Assembly: GCF_002844275.1 (NCBI RefSeq)
Contig: NZ_NXGX01000007.1
Span: forward strand, 62,001 to 126,000
Length of the DNA stretch: 64,000 nt
From: Thalassospira lohafexi
GTDB taxonomy: Bacteria > Pseudomonadota > Alphaproteobacteria > Rhodospirillales > Thalassospiraceae
Reading direction: 5' to 3'
Part shown: one piece after another, positions 26,685 to 35,145 of the stretch
Layout of the letters: each line of letters begins with the position of its first letter
Position numbering within the stretch: the first letter of the stretch is position 1
Position numbers and translations under genes: made by a program
Notes under the pieces: model-generated
Told to the model about the DNA's origin: nothing
Databases searched by the model: none
What the model saw: only the letters and a program-made list of their open reading frames with translations

Positions 26685-26713
26685 CTGTGTGCGCTGTTAA
26701 GTGGATTGGAATG

Positions 26714-27223
26714 TCAGGTATTTAGAAAGTAAATCGATCCGTTCAAAAGCATGGCAAAGCTCACCCAGAGTGCGTAGGGCACCATGAGTATTCCGGCCAG
26801 CCGGTCTATTTTCCAAAACATCACAGCGTTAATAATGATCAGGATCAAAAGTGGAATGATGTCAATCAGGCCAAGAAACGGGGATTGAGCCCCAAAGAAC
26901 AGGAATGACCAGGCAAGGTTCAGCAAAAGCTGAGCGCCATAAATCCCAAAGGCGACCTTGGCATTTGCAATCCCGCCTTTAAGCCATGCCCGCCAGCCAC
27001 TAAAGGCAATCATGAAATAAATCATAGTCCAGACCGGAGCAAACAACCAATTGGGCGGGTTGAAAAACGGCTTTTCAAGTGTCGTATACCAGCCTTGCAC
27101 ACTGGTCGCTGTTACCGCACCACCCGCAGCAGAAATGATCAGGCACAGCACCATAAATGCAATCAGGGCAAAGATTTTACTGCGTTGATCGGGCGCGAAG
27201 CCCGATGGGTCCGATTGGGTCAT
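26714..27223 (-). CDS. tspO: TspO/MBR family tryptophan-rich sensory protein
   Basis: 169 residues with five predicted membrane helices. Motifs: WYTTLEKPFFNPPNWLFAPVWTMIYFMIAFSGWRAW, NLAWSFLFFGAQSP and PYALWVSFAMLLNGSIYFLN, all standard for TspO/mitochondrial benzodiazepine receptor homologues. It binds porphyrins and is linked to tetrapyrrole handling and oxidative or light stress in Rhodobacter. A short N-terminal extension precedes the first helix. Single-gene unit; the neighbours give no clue to the role. Confidence 0.92.
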   Translation of the reverse strand: MTQSDPSGFAPDQRSKIFALIAFMVLCLIISAAGGAVTATSVQGWYTTLEKPFFNPPNWLFAPVWTMIYFMIAFSGWRAWLKGGIANAKVAFGIYGAQLLLNLAWSFLFFGAQSPFLGLIDIIPLLILIIINAVMFWKIDRLAGILMVPYALWVSFAMLLNGSIYFLNT

Positions 27224-27390
27224 TTGTATTCCTGGTTGTGTTTTGGGTGATGTTGCTGTCTATGATGTTGTTTGGAAACACGTTTTTCTAGGGAGTGGGA
27301 TAAAAATAACTTTTTACCCCACTTGTAAGGGCAGTTTTCGATCAAACATATGCACTTCAATAATAGCAACTATTTAGGGTTGGGAACAGA

Positions 27391-29082
27391 ATGCTTAGAT
27401 TAAGTTCCATGAAAATCGGCACACGCCTGATGATAATCGTGGCGGGTGCTATTCTTGCTGCTTTGCTGGTTGGGGCGTTCGGTTTAACCGAACTGCGCTA
27501 TAACATGCTCGAAGATCGCAAGGCGAAAACGCAAAACCTTGTTGATTCGACAATTTCTCTTATCAATCACTTTCATGAGCTTGAGAAATCAGGCGCTTTA
27601 ACAAAAGAGCAGGCGCAGGATGCGGCCAAAGGTGCCGTTGCGGCATTGCGCTACGATGAAACCAACTATTTCTTCGTATTCGATTATACACCAGTAGTAC
27701 TCATTCATGACATTAAACCCGATTTGGTTGGCAAAAACCTTATCGACGCCAAAGATGGTGCAGGCAAGTTCCATTACCGCGAGTTTGCACGCGTTGCCAA
27801 GGAAGATGGTCAGGGCTTTGTCGATTATACCTACAAGGTTCCCAATGGGGACGCCACCCGTCCGAAGCTTTCGTTCGTAAAGGCGTTTAAGCCTTGGGGA
27901 TGGATTGTTGCAACCGGCATTTATATCGATGACGTCAACGCGGTCTTTATGAAAAGCCTGATGGTGATGGCCGGTGTTGCCGCGGCTGTTTTAATTGCAG
28001 TTGTTGGAATTTCGCTGATGATCAGTCGCGGGATTACGGTCCCGCTGTTTGCCATTTCCGACAACATGATCCGTCTGTCTGGCGGGGATCATAAGATCGA
28101 CGTTCTTTATACCGATCAGAAAAGTGAAATCGGTGATCTGGCAAGGTCGATGGAAATCTTCCGTGACAAGACCATCGAGATGGAAGAAATGCGCGTTCAG
28201 CGTGAAGAACAGGAACGCCGGTCCGAGATCGAGAAACGCGAAGCCTTGCGTAAAATGGCAGACAATTTTGAAGCCAGTGTCGGTCAGGTTGTTGCCAAAG
28301 TGATTGATGCATCGGCAAACATGCAATCCTCTGCCGGTGCGATGTCAGAAACAGCAAAGCAGGTTGGTCAGCGTTCATCGGTGGTGTCGGCCGCATCACA
28401 AGAAATGTCGAGCAATGTGGAAACGGTGTCTGCTGCCGCCGAAGAACTGAGCGCATCTATTGCCGAAATTAGCAATCAGGTCGCCCATTCAGCCGAGATT
28501 GCAAATGGTGCTGTGCGGACGTCCGAAGATACGCATCAGAAAATCGAACTGCTGGCAGAAGCCGCAAACCAGATCGGCGAAGTGGTGTCCCTGATTACCA
28601 ACATCGCGGAGCAAACCAATCTTCTGGCCTTGAACGCGACGATCGAGGCCGCGCGTGCAGGTGACGCAGGCAAGGGGTTTGCTGTTGTTGCCAACGAAGT
28701 TAAAAACCTTGCCAATCAAACGGCGAAGGCAACCGATGATATCCGAACACAGGTTGAGGGTATTCAGGTTGCAACATCCAATGCGGTTGATGCGATTGCC
28801 GAAATTGCCGAGACCATTCGTCAATTGGATGGATCAAGCACGACCATTTCAGCCGCGGTTGAAGAACAGGGTGCCGCCACTCAGGAAATTGCCCGAAATG
28901 TTGAACAGGCATCCCATGGTACACGGGATGTTTCGGAAAACATTACCGGCGTGTCGAGTGCGGCCGATGAGTCTGAAAAGCTTTCTGGCGAAGTGCTGGG
29001 ACTTGCAAAGGGCTTGGGACAGCAGGCCAATGAGCTGAACGAGGCTGTTGAGGCGTTCCTAAAAGAAGTTCGCAGCGCCTAA
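27391..29082 (+). CDS. Methyl-accepting chemotaxis protein with periplasmic Cache domain
   Basis: 563 residues. TM1 about 11-31 (LMIIVAGAILAALLVGAFGL), a single Cache sensor (about 35-190; the segment YFFVFDYTPVVLIHDIKPDLVGKNLIDAKDGAGKFHYREF is typical of sCache_2), TM2 about 192-212, HAMP (about 213-265) and a long coiled-coil signalling domain. The kinase-control hairpin tip is at EQTNLLALNATIEAARAGDAGKGFAVVANEVKNLA. The sCache_2 fold often binds small carboxylates, but the ligand is unknown here. No C-terminal CheR pentapeptide is visible. A terminator follows. Confidence 0.92.
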   Translation: MLRLSSMKIGTRLMIIVAGAILAALLVGAFGLTELRYNMLEDRKAKTQNLVDSTISLINHFHELEKSGALTKEQAQDAAKGAVAALRYDETNYFFVFDYTPVVLIHDIKPDLVGKNLIDAKDGAGKFHYREFARVAKEDGQGFVDYTYKVPNGDATRPKLSFVKAFKPWGWIVATGIYIDDVNAVFMKSLMVMAGVAAAVLIAVVGISLMISRGITVPLFAISDNMIRLSGGDHKIDVLYTDQKSEIGDLARSMEIFRDKTIEMEEMRVQREEQERRSEIEKREALRKMADNFEASVGQVVAKVIDASANMQSSAGAMSETAKQVGQRSSVVSAASQEMSSNVETVSAAAEELSASIAEISNQVAHSAEIANGAVRTSEDTHQKIELLAEAANQIGEVVSLITNIAEQTNLLALNATIEAARAGDAGKGFAVVANEVKNLANQTAKATDDIRTQVEGIQVATSNAVDAIAEIAETIRQLDGSSTTISAAVEEQGAATQEIARNVEQASHGTRDVSENITGVSSAADESEKLSGEVLGLAKGLGQQANELNEAVEAFLKEVRSA

Positions 29083-29100
29083 GTACGAATGATGCAACGC

Positions 29101-29140
29101 AAAGAGCCGCCAGCTGATTGTATCGGCTGGCGGCTCTTTT
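29101..29140. terminator. Bidirectional terminator
   Basis: 14-bp stem AAAGAGCCGCCAGC (29101-29114) / GCTGGCGGCTCTTT (29126-29139) between the chemoreceptor gene and the convergent COG0523 gene. Confidence 0.88.
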
Positions 29141-29141
29141 A

Positions 29142-30362
29142 TTATGTGCCCCAGTAAGGGAATGGATCGGGCAGGTCCTGATAGCGGTTGGGTATAAACT
29201 TTCCGCCGATCACTGTTTCGTCTTCATCAATCAGGCAGGAGGCAAGTCGCGCGCGCAGGGCCGCTTCATTCATGTGGTCAGAAAGGCCGATAAAGACAAT
29301 TTCCTGTCTTCGGTCGCCAAAGACCGGATCCCAGTTTGATAAAACCCGGTCGCGCCATTCATTGTTGTCAGGCCATCTTTCACGCGGCACCGCACTCCAC
29401 CAGGTGCCCAATGCCTCGTTCTTTACCGCGGCACCAGCTTGGCTGATTTCACCAACCCAGCTTGGGCGAGTTGCGATCCAGAAATGACCTTTGGCGCGAA
29501 CAACGCCTGGCCATTCACTGTTTATAAAGTCATGAAAGCGTTGGGGGTGAAACGGAAACGGCGTGCGAAACGTGAAACTTGTGATGCCGTATTCTTCGGT
29601 TTCGGGAACATGATCGGCAAAACCATAAAGTTCCTTGGCCCACAGGAGATGGTCCTGGGCACGTTCGAAATCAAACAAACCAGTGTTCAGGATATCTTTC
29701 GGATCAACCTTGCCATGTTCTGTTTCGAGGATACGCGCATCTGCATTTAGCGCGCGAATAATGCCAAGAACAGTTTTGCGTTCCGATGGATCAATCAGAT
29801 CCGTTTTGTTCAAAACAATGACATCGGCAAATTCGATTTGATCGACCAGAAGGTCGACGATGCTGCGGTCATCTTCTTCGCCCAGACTTTCGCCACGATC
29901 ATTGAGAAAATCGGTCGAACTGTAGTCGGCGACCATGCGTGCGCCATCAACAACCGTGACCATGGTATCAAGTTTTGAAATATCGCCCAATGATTTGCCG
30001 TTTTCATCACGAAAATTGAAGGTGGCAGCGACGGGAAGCGGCTCTGATATGCCTGTTGATTCAATCAGCAGGTAATCAAACCGCCCTGTTTCGGCAAGAC
30101 GGCGTACTTCCGCCAATAAGTCATCTCGCAATGTGCAACAGATACAGCCATTGGTCATTTCGACAAGTTTTTCATCCATCGCCGAAAGTTCCGCACCACC
30201 CTCGCGGATGAGGTCAGCATCAATATTGACCTCGCTCATGTCATTAACGATCACCGCGACCTTAAGTCCGTCACGATTGTTTAGAACATGATTTAGTAAT
30301 GTGGTTTTGCCTGCGCCCAAAAAACCAGACAGCACCGTGACCGGAAGGCGGTTATGCGTCAT
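29142..30362 (-). CDS. COG0523 GTPase, zinc metallochaperone (CobW/ZigA type)
   Basis: 406 residues. N-terminal G3E GTPase domain: Walker [16 protein letters not shown], the zinc-site CXCC motif in [14 protein letters not shown], switch ESTGIS, and NKTD (VLNKTDLID). A C-terminal CobW_C domain (about 265-395) has [18 protein letters not shown] and an acidic end. This subgroup delivers zinc during starvation in ZigA and related proteins. A 26-bp Zur-like palindrome lies 18 bp before the start codon, supporting a zinc rather than cobalt role. No histidine-rich stretch is seen. Confidence 0.9.
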   Translation of the reverse strand: MTHNRLPVTVLSGFLGAGKTTLLNHVLNNRDGLKVAVIVNDMSEVNIDADLIREGGAELSAMDEKLVEMTNGCICCTLRDDLLAEVRRLAETGRFDYLLIESTGISEPLPVAATFNFRDENGKSLGDISKLDTMVTVVDGARMVADYSSTDFLNDRGESLGEEDDRSIVDLLVDQIEFADVIVLNKTDLIDPSERKTVLGIIRALNADARILETEHGKVDPKDILNTGLFDFERAQDHLLWAKELYGFADHVPETEEYGITSFTFRTPFPFHPQRFHDFINSEWPGVVRAKGHFWIATRPSWVGEISQAGAAVKNEALGTWWSAVPRERWPDNNEWRDRVLSNWDPVFGDRRQEIVFIGLSDHMNEAALRARLASCLIDEDETVIGGKFIPNRYQDLPDPFPYWGT

Positions 30363-30379
30363 GCTGCGATCTCCTCAAT

Positions 30380-30405
30380 ATATGTTATGTTATAACGTAA
30401 CATAT
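30380..30405. promoter_or_regulatory. Zur-type operator upstream of the COG0523 gene
   Basis: Two 13-bp arms, ATATGTTATGTTA (30380-30392) and TAACGTAACATAT (30393-30405), match at 12 of 13 paired positions. The core GTTATAAC with flanking ATGTTA/TAACAT resembles known Zur sites of Gram-negative bacteria. Its place 18 bp upstream of the start codon suits repression when zinc is sufficient. Confidence 0.75.
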
Positions 30406-30448
30406 ATTTGGTTCGTGTTTCTGATGCAATCAGTTTTGCACAAAAGAA

Positions 30449-30471
30449 AACCCCACCGGTGGGGCGGGGTT
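30449..30471 (-). terminator. Terminator-like hairpin downstream of the GST gene
   Basis: AACCCC (30466-30471 complement) with GGGGTT (30449-30454 complement), followed on the minus strand by TTCTTTT. The loop itself can form a short palindrome. It separates the minus-strand GST from the Zur-like promoter. Confidence 0.55.
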
Positions 30472-30501
30472 AACATTAGAACGGTTTTTCGGATGCGTTG
30501 G

Positions 30502-31194
30502 TTAAGTTGTTTTTGAAGTTTGACCAAACAGGACTTTTTTGTCTGCTTCACTCATTTCGCCGGATCGTAACCCTTCGCCTGCTTTATAGGCGGCAATGGT
30601 CGCGGGGCGCGACCCGATGTTTTCAAACCAGCGTTTCAGGTTCGGGAAATCATTGAGGTCCTGTTGCTGTTTTTCGTGGCTGACGATCCAAGGATAAGAT
30701 GCCATATCGGCAATGGTGTAATCGTCGCCAGCAATGAAATCACGGCCTTCAAGGCGCTTGTTCAACACACCATAAAGGCGGTTGGTCTCATTGACATACC
30801 GTGTGATCGCATAGGGGATTTTTTCTGGCGCGTAGCTGCCAAAATGATGGTTCTGTCCGGCCATCGGGCCAAGGCCACCCATCTGCCAGAACAGCCATTC
30901 CATCACTGTTTTCCGCCCGCGCACATCCGTCGGCAGGAACTTGCCGGTTTTTTCCGCCAGATATTGCAAGATTGCGCCGGATTCAAATACCGTAATCGCG
31001 TCACCGCCATCGGCTGGATCATTGTCAATAATGGCGGGCATACGGTTGTTGGGCGAGAAGGCGAGGAATTCGGGTTTGAACTGGTCACCCGCACCGATAT
31101 TGATCGGGTGGATTTTATAGTCCAGCCCGGCTTCCTCAAGAAACAGCGTGATTTTATGGCCGTTTGGGGTCGGCCAGTAATAAAGATCAATCAT
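30502..31194 (-). CDS. Glutathione S-transferase family protein (YfcG/YghU-like)
   Basis: 230 residues. Thioredoxin-like N-terminal domain MIDLYYWPTPNGHKITLFLEEAGLDYKIHPINI with cis-Pro and ESGAILQYLAEKTG (glutathione-binding Glu-Ser), then an all-helical C-terminal domain with IADMASYPWI. The Tyr/Thr start (YYWPTPNGHK) fits the nu-class/YfcG group, which reduces disulfides and peroxides with glutathione. It is divergent from a second GST gene, which it resembles, so the two may be old duplicates. Confidence 0.88.
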   Translation of the reverse strand: MIDLYYWPTPNGHKITLFLEEAGLDYKIHPINIGAGDQFKPEFLAFSPNNRMPAIIDNDPADGGDAITVFESGAILQYLAEKTGKFLPTDVRGRKTVMEWLFWQMGGLGPMAGQNHHFGSYAPEKIPYAITRYVNETNRLYGVLNKRLEGRDFIAGDDYTIADMASYPWIVSHEKQQQDLNDFPNLKRWFENIGSRPATIAAYKAGEGLRSGEMSEADKKVLFGQTSKTT

Positions 31195-31348
31195 GGGAAG
31201 GTGGCTCCTTCAATTCTTTGTTTGGTGGCAATTTCGATAATCAGAGCTTGCCAATTACGAACCTTTCGGTCAATTTAAAACGATCATTCCATAATGCAAA
31301 ATCAGGTCACAGCTTTGTGTAAACAAGCTGGCCTGTCAGGAGACTTTG

Positions 31349-32041
31349 ATGATCCGCTTTTATTTTCACCCGACGCCGAACCCCCAGAAAATCTCGATGA
31401 TGCTCGAGGCTTCCGGCCTTGCATACGAGGTGCTGCCGGTCGATACCCGCAAAGGCCAGCAACATGATCCGGCGTTTCGCGCGATCAACCCAAATGGCAA
31501 AGTTCCCGCCATTGTTGATACCGACGGTCCGGGTGGCAAGGAAGTCCGGGTTTTTGACTCGAACGCTATCTTGCTGTACCTCGCCGAAAAATCTGGCAAG
31601 CTCCTTGGCAAAGCCGAAGATCGCGGCGAGTTCCTGTCGTGGCTGATGTTCATTGCCACCGGTATCGGCCCGTTTTCCGGGCAAGCGGTTCATTTTCAAC
31701 ATGTCGCCCCAGAAGGCAGCGATTATGGTGTGAACCGCTATCGCAACGAAATTGCGCGCCATTATCAAGTTTTAGAAGACCACCTGAAAGGCCGTGACTT
31801 CATCGATGGTGATGAGATGACGATTGTTGATATCTCAGCTTGGGGCTGGATCGATAAGGCACCGTTCGTTCACAAGAACCCGGATGTGATGGACAAATAT
31901 CCGAACATCAAGCGCTGGTTCGAAAAGATGAATACACTGCCTGCAGCGATTAGCGCGCGCGACGTTGGCAAAGGCCACAGCTTTAAAACTGAAATGGACG
32001 AAGACGCCAAGCGCGCGATGTTCCCGTCGAACTACAGCTGA
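31349..32041 (+). CDS. Glutathione S-transferase family protein
   Basis: 230 residues from ATG 31349 (AGGAG six bases upstream). N-terminal thioredoxin fold MIRFYFHPTPNPQKISMMLEASGLAYEVLPVDTRKG, NGKVPAIVD (cis-Pro) and DSNAILLYLAEKSG (glutathione site), then the helical domain with MTIVDISAWGWIDKAPFVHKN. Related to the divergent GST at 30502. No unusual residues seen; substrate unknown. Confidence 0.88.
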   Translation: MIRFYFHPTPNPQKISMMLEASGLAYEVLPVDTRKGQQHDPAFRAINPNGKVPAIVDTDGPGGKEVRVFDSNAILLYLAEKSGKLLGKAEDRGEFLSWLMFIATGIGPFSGQAVHFQHVAPEGSDYGVNRYRNEIARHYQVLEDHLKGRDFIDGDEMTIVDISAWGWIDKAPFVHKNPDVMDKYPNIKRWFEKMNTLPAAISARDVGKGHSFKTEMDEDAKRAMFPSNYS

Positions 32042-32073
32042 TTTCAGCACGCCGCTGGGCAAGAAACTCTTAA

Positions 32074-32110
32074 AAAACACCCCCGAGCCAATGGTCGGGG
32101 GTGTTTTGTT
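32074..32110. terminator. Bidirectional terminator
   Basis: 13-bp perfect stem AAAACACCCCCGA (32074-32086) / TCGGGGGTGTTTT (32095-32107), then GTT, between the GST gene and the convergent MFS transporter gene. Confidence 0.9.
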
Positions 32111-32130
32111 TGGCAGATATTTTTTCGCAA

Positions 32131-33471
32131 TCAGTCGGTGGTCTTGGCACCAAACTGTTTGTTGAACTGCAGAACCAGCAGGGTCACAACTGCACCGGAC
32201 ATCAGATACGCACCGACACCCGGCAGGCCAAACTTGTCACACAGATAAAGCGCGATCAGTGGGGCAAAGCCCGCACCGAGCAACCATGCCAGATCGGACG
32301 TCAGGGCCGAACCGGTATAGCGGTATTCGCGCTTGAAGTTTGATGCCAGTGTTCCGGCCGCCTGACCAAAGCACAGGCCAAGAACCGCAAACCCACCCAG
32401 AACAATCATGCCTTCATTGATGATGTTATAGGTGTAAAGAAGCGGTGTGAGGATCGCACCAGCAAGGATGATCCCGGCACTGTAACCTAGCAGGCGACGG
32501 CGACCGAGCTGATCGGCGATGAAACCTGATGCAATGATGCCAAAGGCACAAAGTACCGCACCCACACCTTGGGTCAGCAGGAACTGGCCTGCATTGCCGT
32601 CGGCATAAAGATACACCCAGGTAAGCGCAAAGACAGTGACCAGATGGAACAGCGCGTAGCTTACCATCGGCACCAGCGCGCCCAGCAGAACGGTACGACC
32701 GTTATGTTTGAGCGTATCCATGACGCGGGCGGCATGCAATTCGTTCTGTTCAAGAAGGTGACCGAATTCCGACGTTGCCACCAGACGCAGGCGGGCAAAC
32801 AACGCAACCACGTTAATGGCAAAAGCCACGAAGAAGGCATAGCGCCAGCCAAAGGCCAGGAAGTCGTCAGGATGCAGGGTCAGGATCAGATAGGCAAACA
32901 GCGAGGATGCCAGCATGAAGCCAAGCGGTGCGCCCAGCTGCGGGATCATTGCATACCAACCTTTGCGGTTGTCAGGGGCATTGAGTGCGAGAAGGGAAGC
33001 AAGCCCGTCCCATGCGCCGCCCCATGCAACGCCTTGCAGGAAGCGAAAGGCACAAAGCAGGTAAATGGCAAAGACGCCCACGGAATCAAAGCTGGGCAGG
33101 AAAGCCATTGCCGCGGTTGACCCGCCAAGCATGAACATGGCAATCGTCAGTTTGACACCGCGCCCGTGATGCCGGTCAACCGTCATGAAGGCAAGTGAGC
33201 CGATCGGGCGGGCAATAAAGGCCAGAGAGAAGATGGCAAAGGAATACATGGTGCCCATCAGTGCCGTTTCACCGGGAAACAGCAATTGCGGGAACACCAG
33301 CACCGATGCGATGCAGTAAACAAAGAAGTCGAAAAATTCCGATGTACGGCCAATGATTACGCCAAGCGCAATCTGACCAGGATCATGTGCATCGCCGGCA
33401 TATTGCTGGCGTGCGTCGCGTTCCAAACCTGACGAGGTGGCGGTCGCGTAGTTTTCGGTTGTTTGGTTCAC
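32131..33471 (-). CDS. MFS transporter, MHS-type (metabolite:H+ symporter)
   Basis: 446 residues from a GTG at 33471 with GGGAGAA upstream; a longer frame to 33594 is not supported. Twelve hydrophobic segments. IGRTSEFFDFFVYCIASVLVFPQLLFP and FIARPIGSLAFMTVDRHHGRGVKLTIAM match the MHS group (ProP, KgtP, ShiA), and a second half repeats the GRRRLLGY loop. Such carriers move small carboxylates, betaines or shikimate with protons. The substrate cannot be told from the sequence, and no related pathway genes adjoin it. Confidence 0.85.
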   Translation of the reverse strand: MNQTTENYATATSSGLERDARQQYAGDAHDPGQIALGVIIGRTSEFFDFFVYCIASVLVFPQLLFPGETALMGTMYSFAIFSLAFIARPIGSLAFMTVDRHHGRGVKLTIAMFMLGGSTAAMAFLPSFDSVGVFAIYLLCAFRFLQGVAWGGAWDGLASLLALNAPDNRKGWYAMIPQLGAPLGFMLASSLFAYLILTLHPDDFLAFGWRYAFFVAFAINVVALFARLRLVATSEFGHLLEQNELHAARVMDTLKHNGRTVLLGALVPMVSYALFHLVTVFALTWVYLYADGNAGQFLLTQGVGAVLCAFGIIASGFIADQLGRRRLLGYSAGIILAGAILTPLLYTYNIINEGMIVLGGFAVLGLCFGQAAGTLASNFKREYRYTGSALTSDLAWLLGAGFAPLIALYLCDKFGLPGVGAYLMSGAVVTLLVLQFNKQFGAKTTD

Positions 33472-33911
33472 GCCGTTCTCCCTATTCACTGGTCGGGCCT
33501 TTGGGGCCCTAACTGCTTTTGATTGGATCACAAATCCGGCTCGAAAGGCGATACGACTTTGGATCGAGTCTAAGTATAGACATGTGAATTGCAAACGTCA
33601 GTGTCAATTATTGTTCTGCAACGCACAACGCACGGTTTACATTGGGATGATAATTGTCATTAAGACCCTGCTATGCATGGCGCGTACCTTGACATTGCTG
33701 CGATGCAGCTATAGCAATTGCCGCGACTTTCCACCTTGGCAGGTTTTTGAAAAAAATTTGCTGTTTTTGTGCCCTTTTCGTGGATGTTTAGGATGACACT
33801 TCCTATATGCCGTTGCGGTAGGGTACGACGTGTGGCGATCTTCGATGGGTCGTTGTGCGGCTTGCAGGTATATGGTTACCTGTGAGAACATCTTCCAGAA
33901 ACTGACAAAGT
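33472..33911. other. 440-bp intergenic region upstream of cyoA
   Basis: No gene seen. A possible sigma-70 promoter for cyo is TTGACA (33689-33694) with a weak TAGCAA (33712-33717), spacing 17. A/T runs at 33750-33765 and a small inverted repeat (TTGCT / AGCAA near 33695-33717) could bind a respiratory regulator, but I cannot name one. Confidence 0.4.
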
Positions 33912-35054
33912 ATGAAGCGCATGCTTTCAAAACTTGTACGCGGCGTCACTGTAACCTCGATGTTTTCGCTTCTGGCCGGTTGCAACCTGGTTGTGATCGA
34001 CCCGTCGGGTGATATTGCGTCCCAGCAGTCCGATCTTATTATCGTGTCCACGATCCTGATGCTGTTGATCATCGTTCCGGTGATGGCATTGACGGTTTTC
34101 TTTGCCTGGAAATACCGTCAGGGCAACAAGGACGCGGAATACGATCCTGAATGGCACCATTCCACGAAGCTGGAAGTTGTCATCTGGTCGGCCCCGCTGG
34201 TGATCATTATCGCCCTTGGTGCAATTACCTGGGTTACGACGCATACGCTTGACCCGTATCGTCCGCTGGACCGTATTGATGCCGAACGGCCGCTTGCCAA
34301 AGACCACAAACCAATGGTGGTTGAAGTTGTTTCCCTTGATTGGAAATGGCTGTTCTTCTATCCGGAACAGGGCATTGCGACCATTAACGAGCTCGCGGCG
34401 CCAATCGACACACCGATCCAGTTCAAGATTACCTCTTCGGGGATCATGAACTCCTTCTTCATTCCTGCACTCGCAGGTCAGATTTATTCGATGGCCGGCA
34501 TGGAAACCAAACTTCATGCCGTGATCAACGAAGAAGGCGTTTATGACGGCTTCTCTGGGAATTACAGCGGTGAGGGTTTCTCCCACATGCGCTTTAAATT
34601 CCACGGTCTGAGCGAAGAAGGGTTTGAAGATTGGGTTTCGAAAGTGAAATCCGACGAGAACTTCCTTGGTCGTTCCGAGTATCTTGAGCTTGAAAAGCCG
34701 AGTATCGATGAGCCGATCCACTATTTCAGTTCGGTTGATCCGGAACTTTATGGTGCGATCCTCAACATGTGCGTCGATCAGTCGAAAATGTGCATGAACG
34801 AGATGATGGCCATTGACGAGAACGGTGGTGGTGGTCTGGCCGGTATTTATAACGTCATGTCCTTGACCTATGACGTGCCGCGCATGCGCGGAAGCCAGCC
34901 ATTGCCCGAGAGCAAATCCTATGTGGCGACCTTGTGCACGACCCCGGAAGGCGGTTTTGCCGGTGATTTGAATGCTTTGCCGCTGTTTGATCGCGTGCAG
35001 GCATCTGATCGTGCCATGAGCTTTGCGCCGTCAGGCGTTTCGACAGGGTTCTGA
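33912..35054 (+). CDS. cyoA: Cytochrome o (bo3-type) ubiquinol oxidase subunit II
   Basis: 380 residues. A lipoprotein signal (MFSLLAGC, lipobox Leu-Leu-Ala-Gly-Cys about residue 24), two membrane helices, and a periplasmic cupredoxin domain with WHHSTKLEVVIWSAPLVIII, VEVVSLDWKWLFFYPEQGIATINELAAP and SSGIMNSFFIPALAGQIYSMAGMETKLH. The CuA-binding Cys-x3-Cys is absent, so the enzyme takes electrons from quinol, not cytochrome c. Longer than many CyoA (about 300-320) because of a C-terminal tail. First gene of cyoABCD. Confidence 0.95.
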   Translation: MKRMLSKLVRGVTVTSMFSLLAGCNLVVIDPSGDIASQQSDLIIVSTILMLLIIVPVMALTVFFAWKYRQGNKDAEYDPEWHHSTKLEVVIWSAPLVIIIALGAITWVTTHTLDPYRPLDRIDAERPLAKDHKPMVVEVVSLDWKWLFFYPEQGIATINELAAPIDTPIQFKITSSGIMNSFFIPALAGQIYSMAGMETKLHAVINEEGVYDGFSGNYSGEGFSHMRFKFHGLSEEGFEDWVSKVKSDENFLGRSEYLELEKPSIDEPIHYFSSVDPELYGAILNMCVDQSKMCMNEMMAIDENGGGGLAGIYNVMSLTYDVPRMRGSQPLPESKSYVATLCTTPEGGFAGDLNALPLFDRVQASDRAMSFAPSGVSTGF

Positions 35055-35145
35055 AGCAGTGCCGGTTGGGGGATCCCAACCGGCCCTTCGCGGTTTTAGC
35101 ACCGGACAGCCGGTGTATTGCTGCATTTGAAAGAAGAGTAATTCG

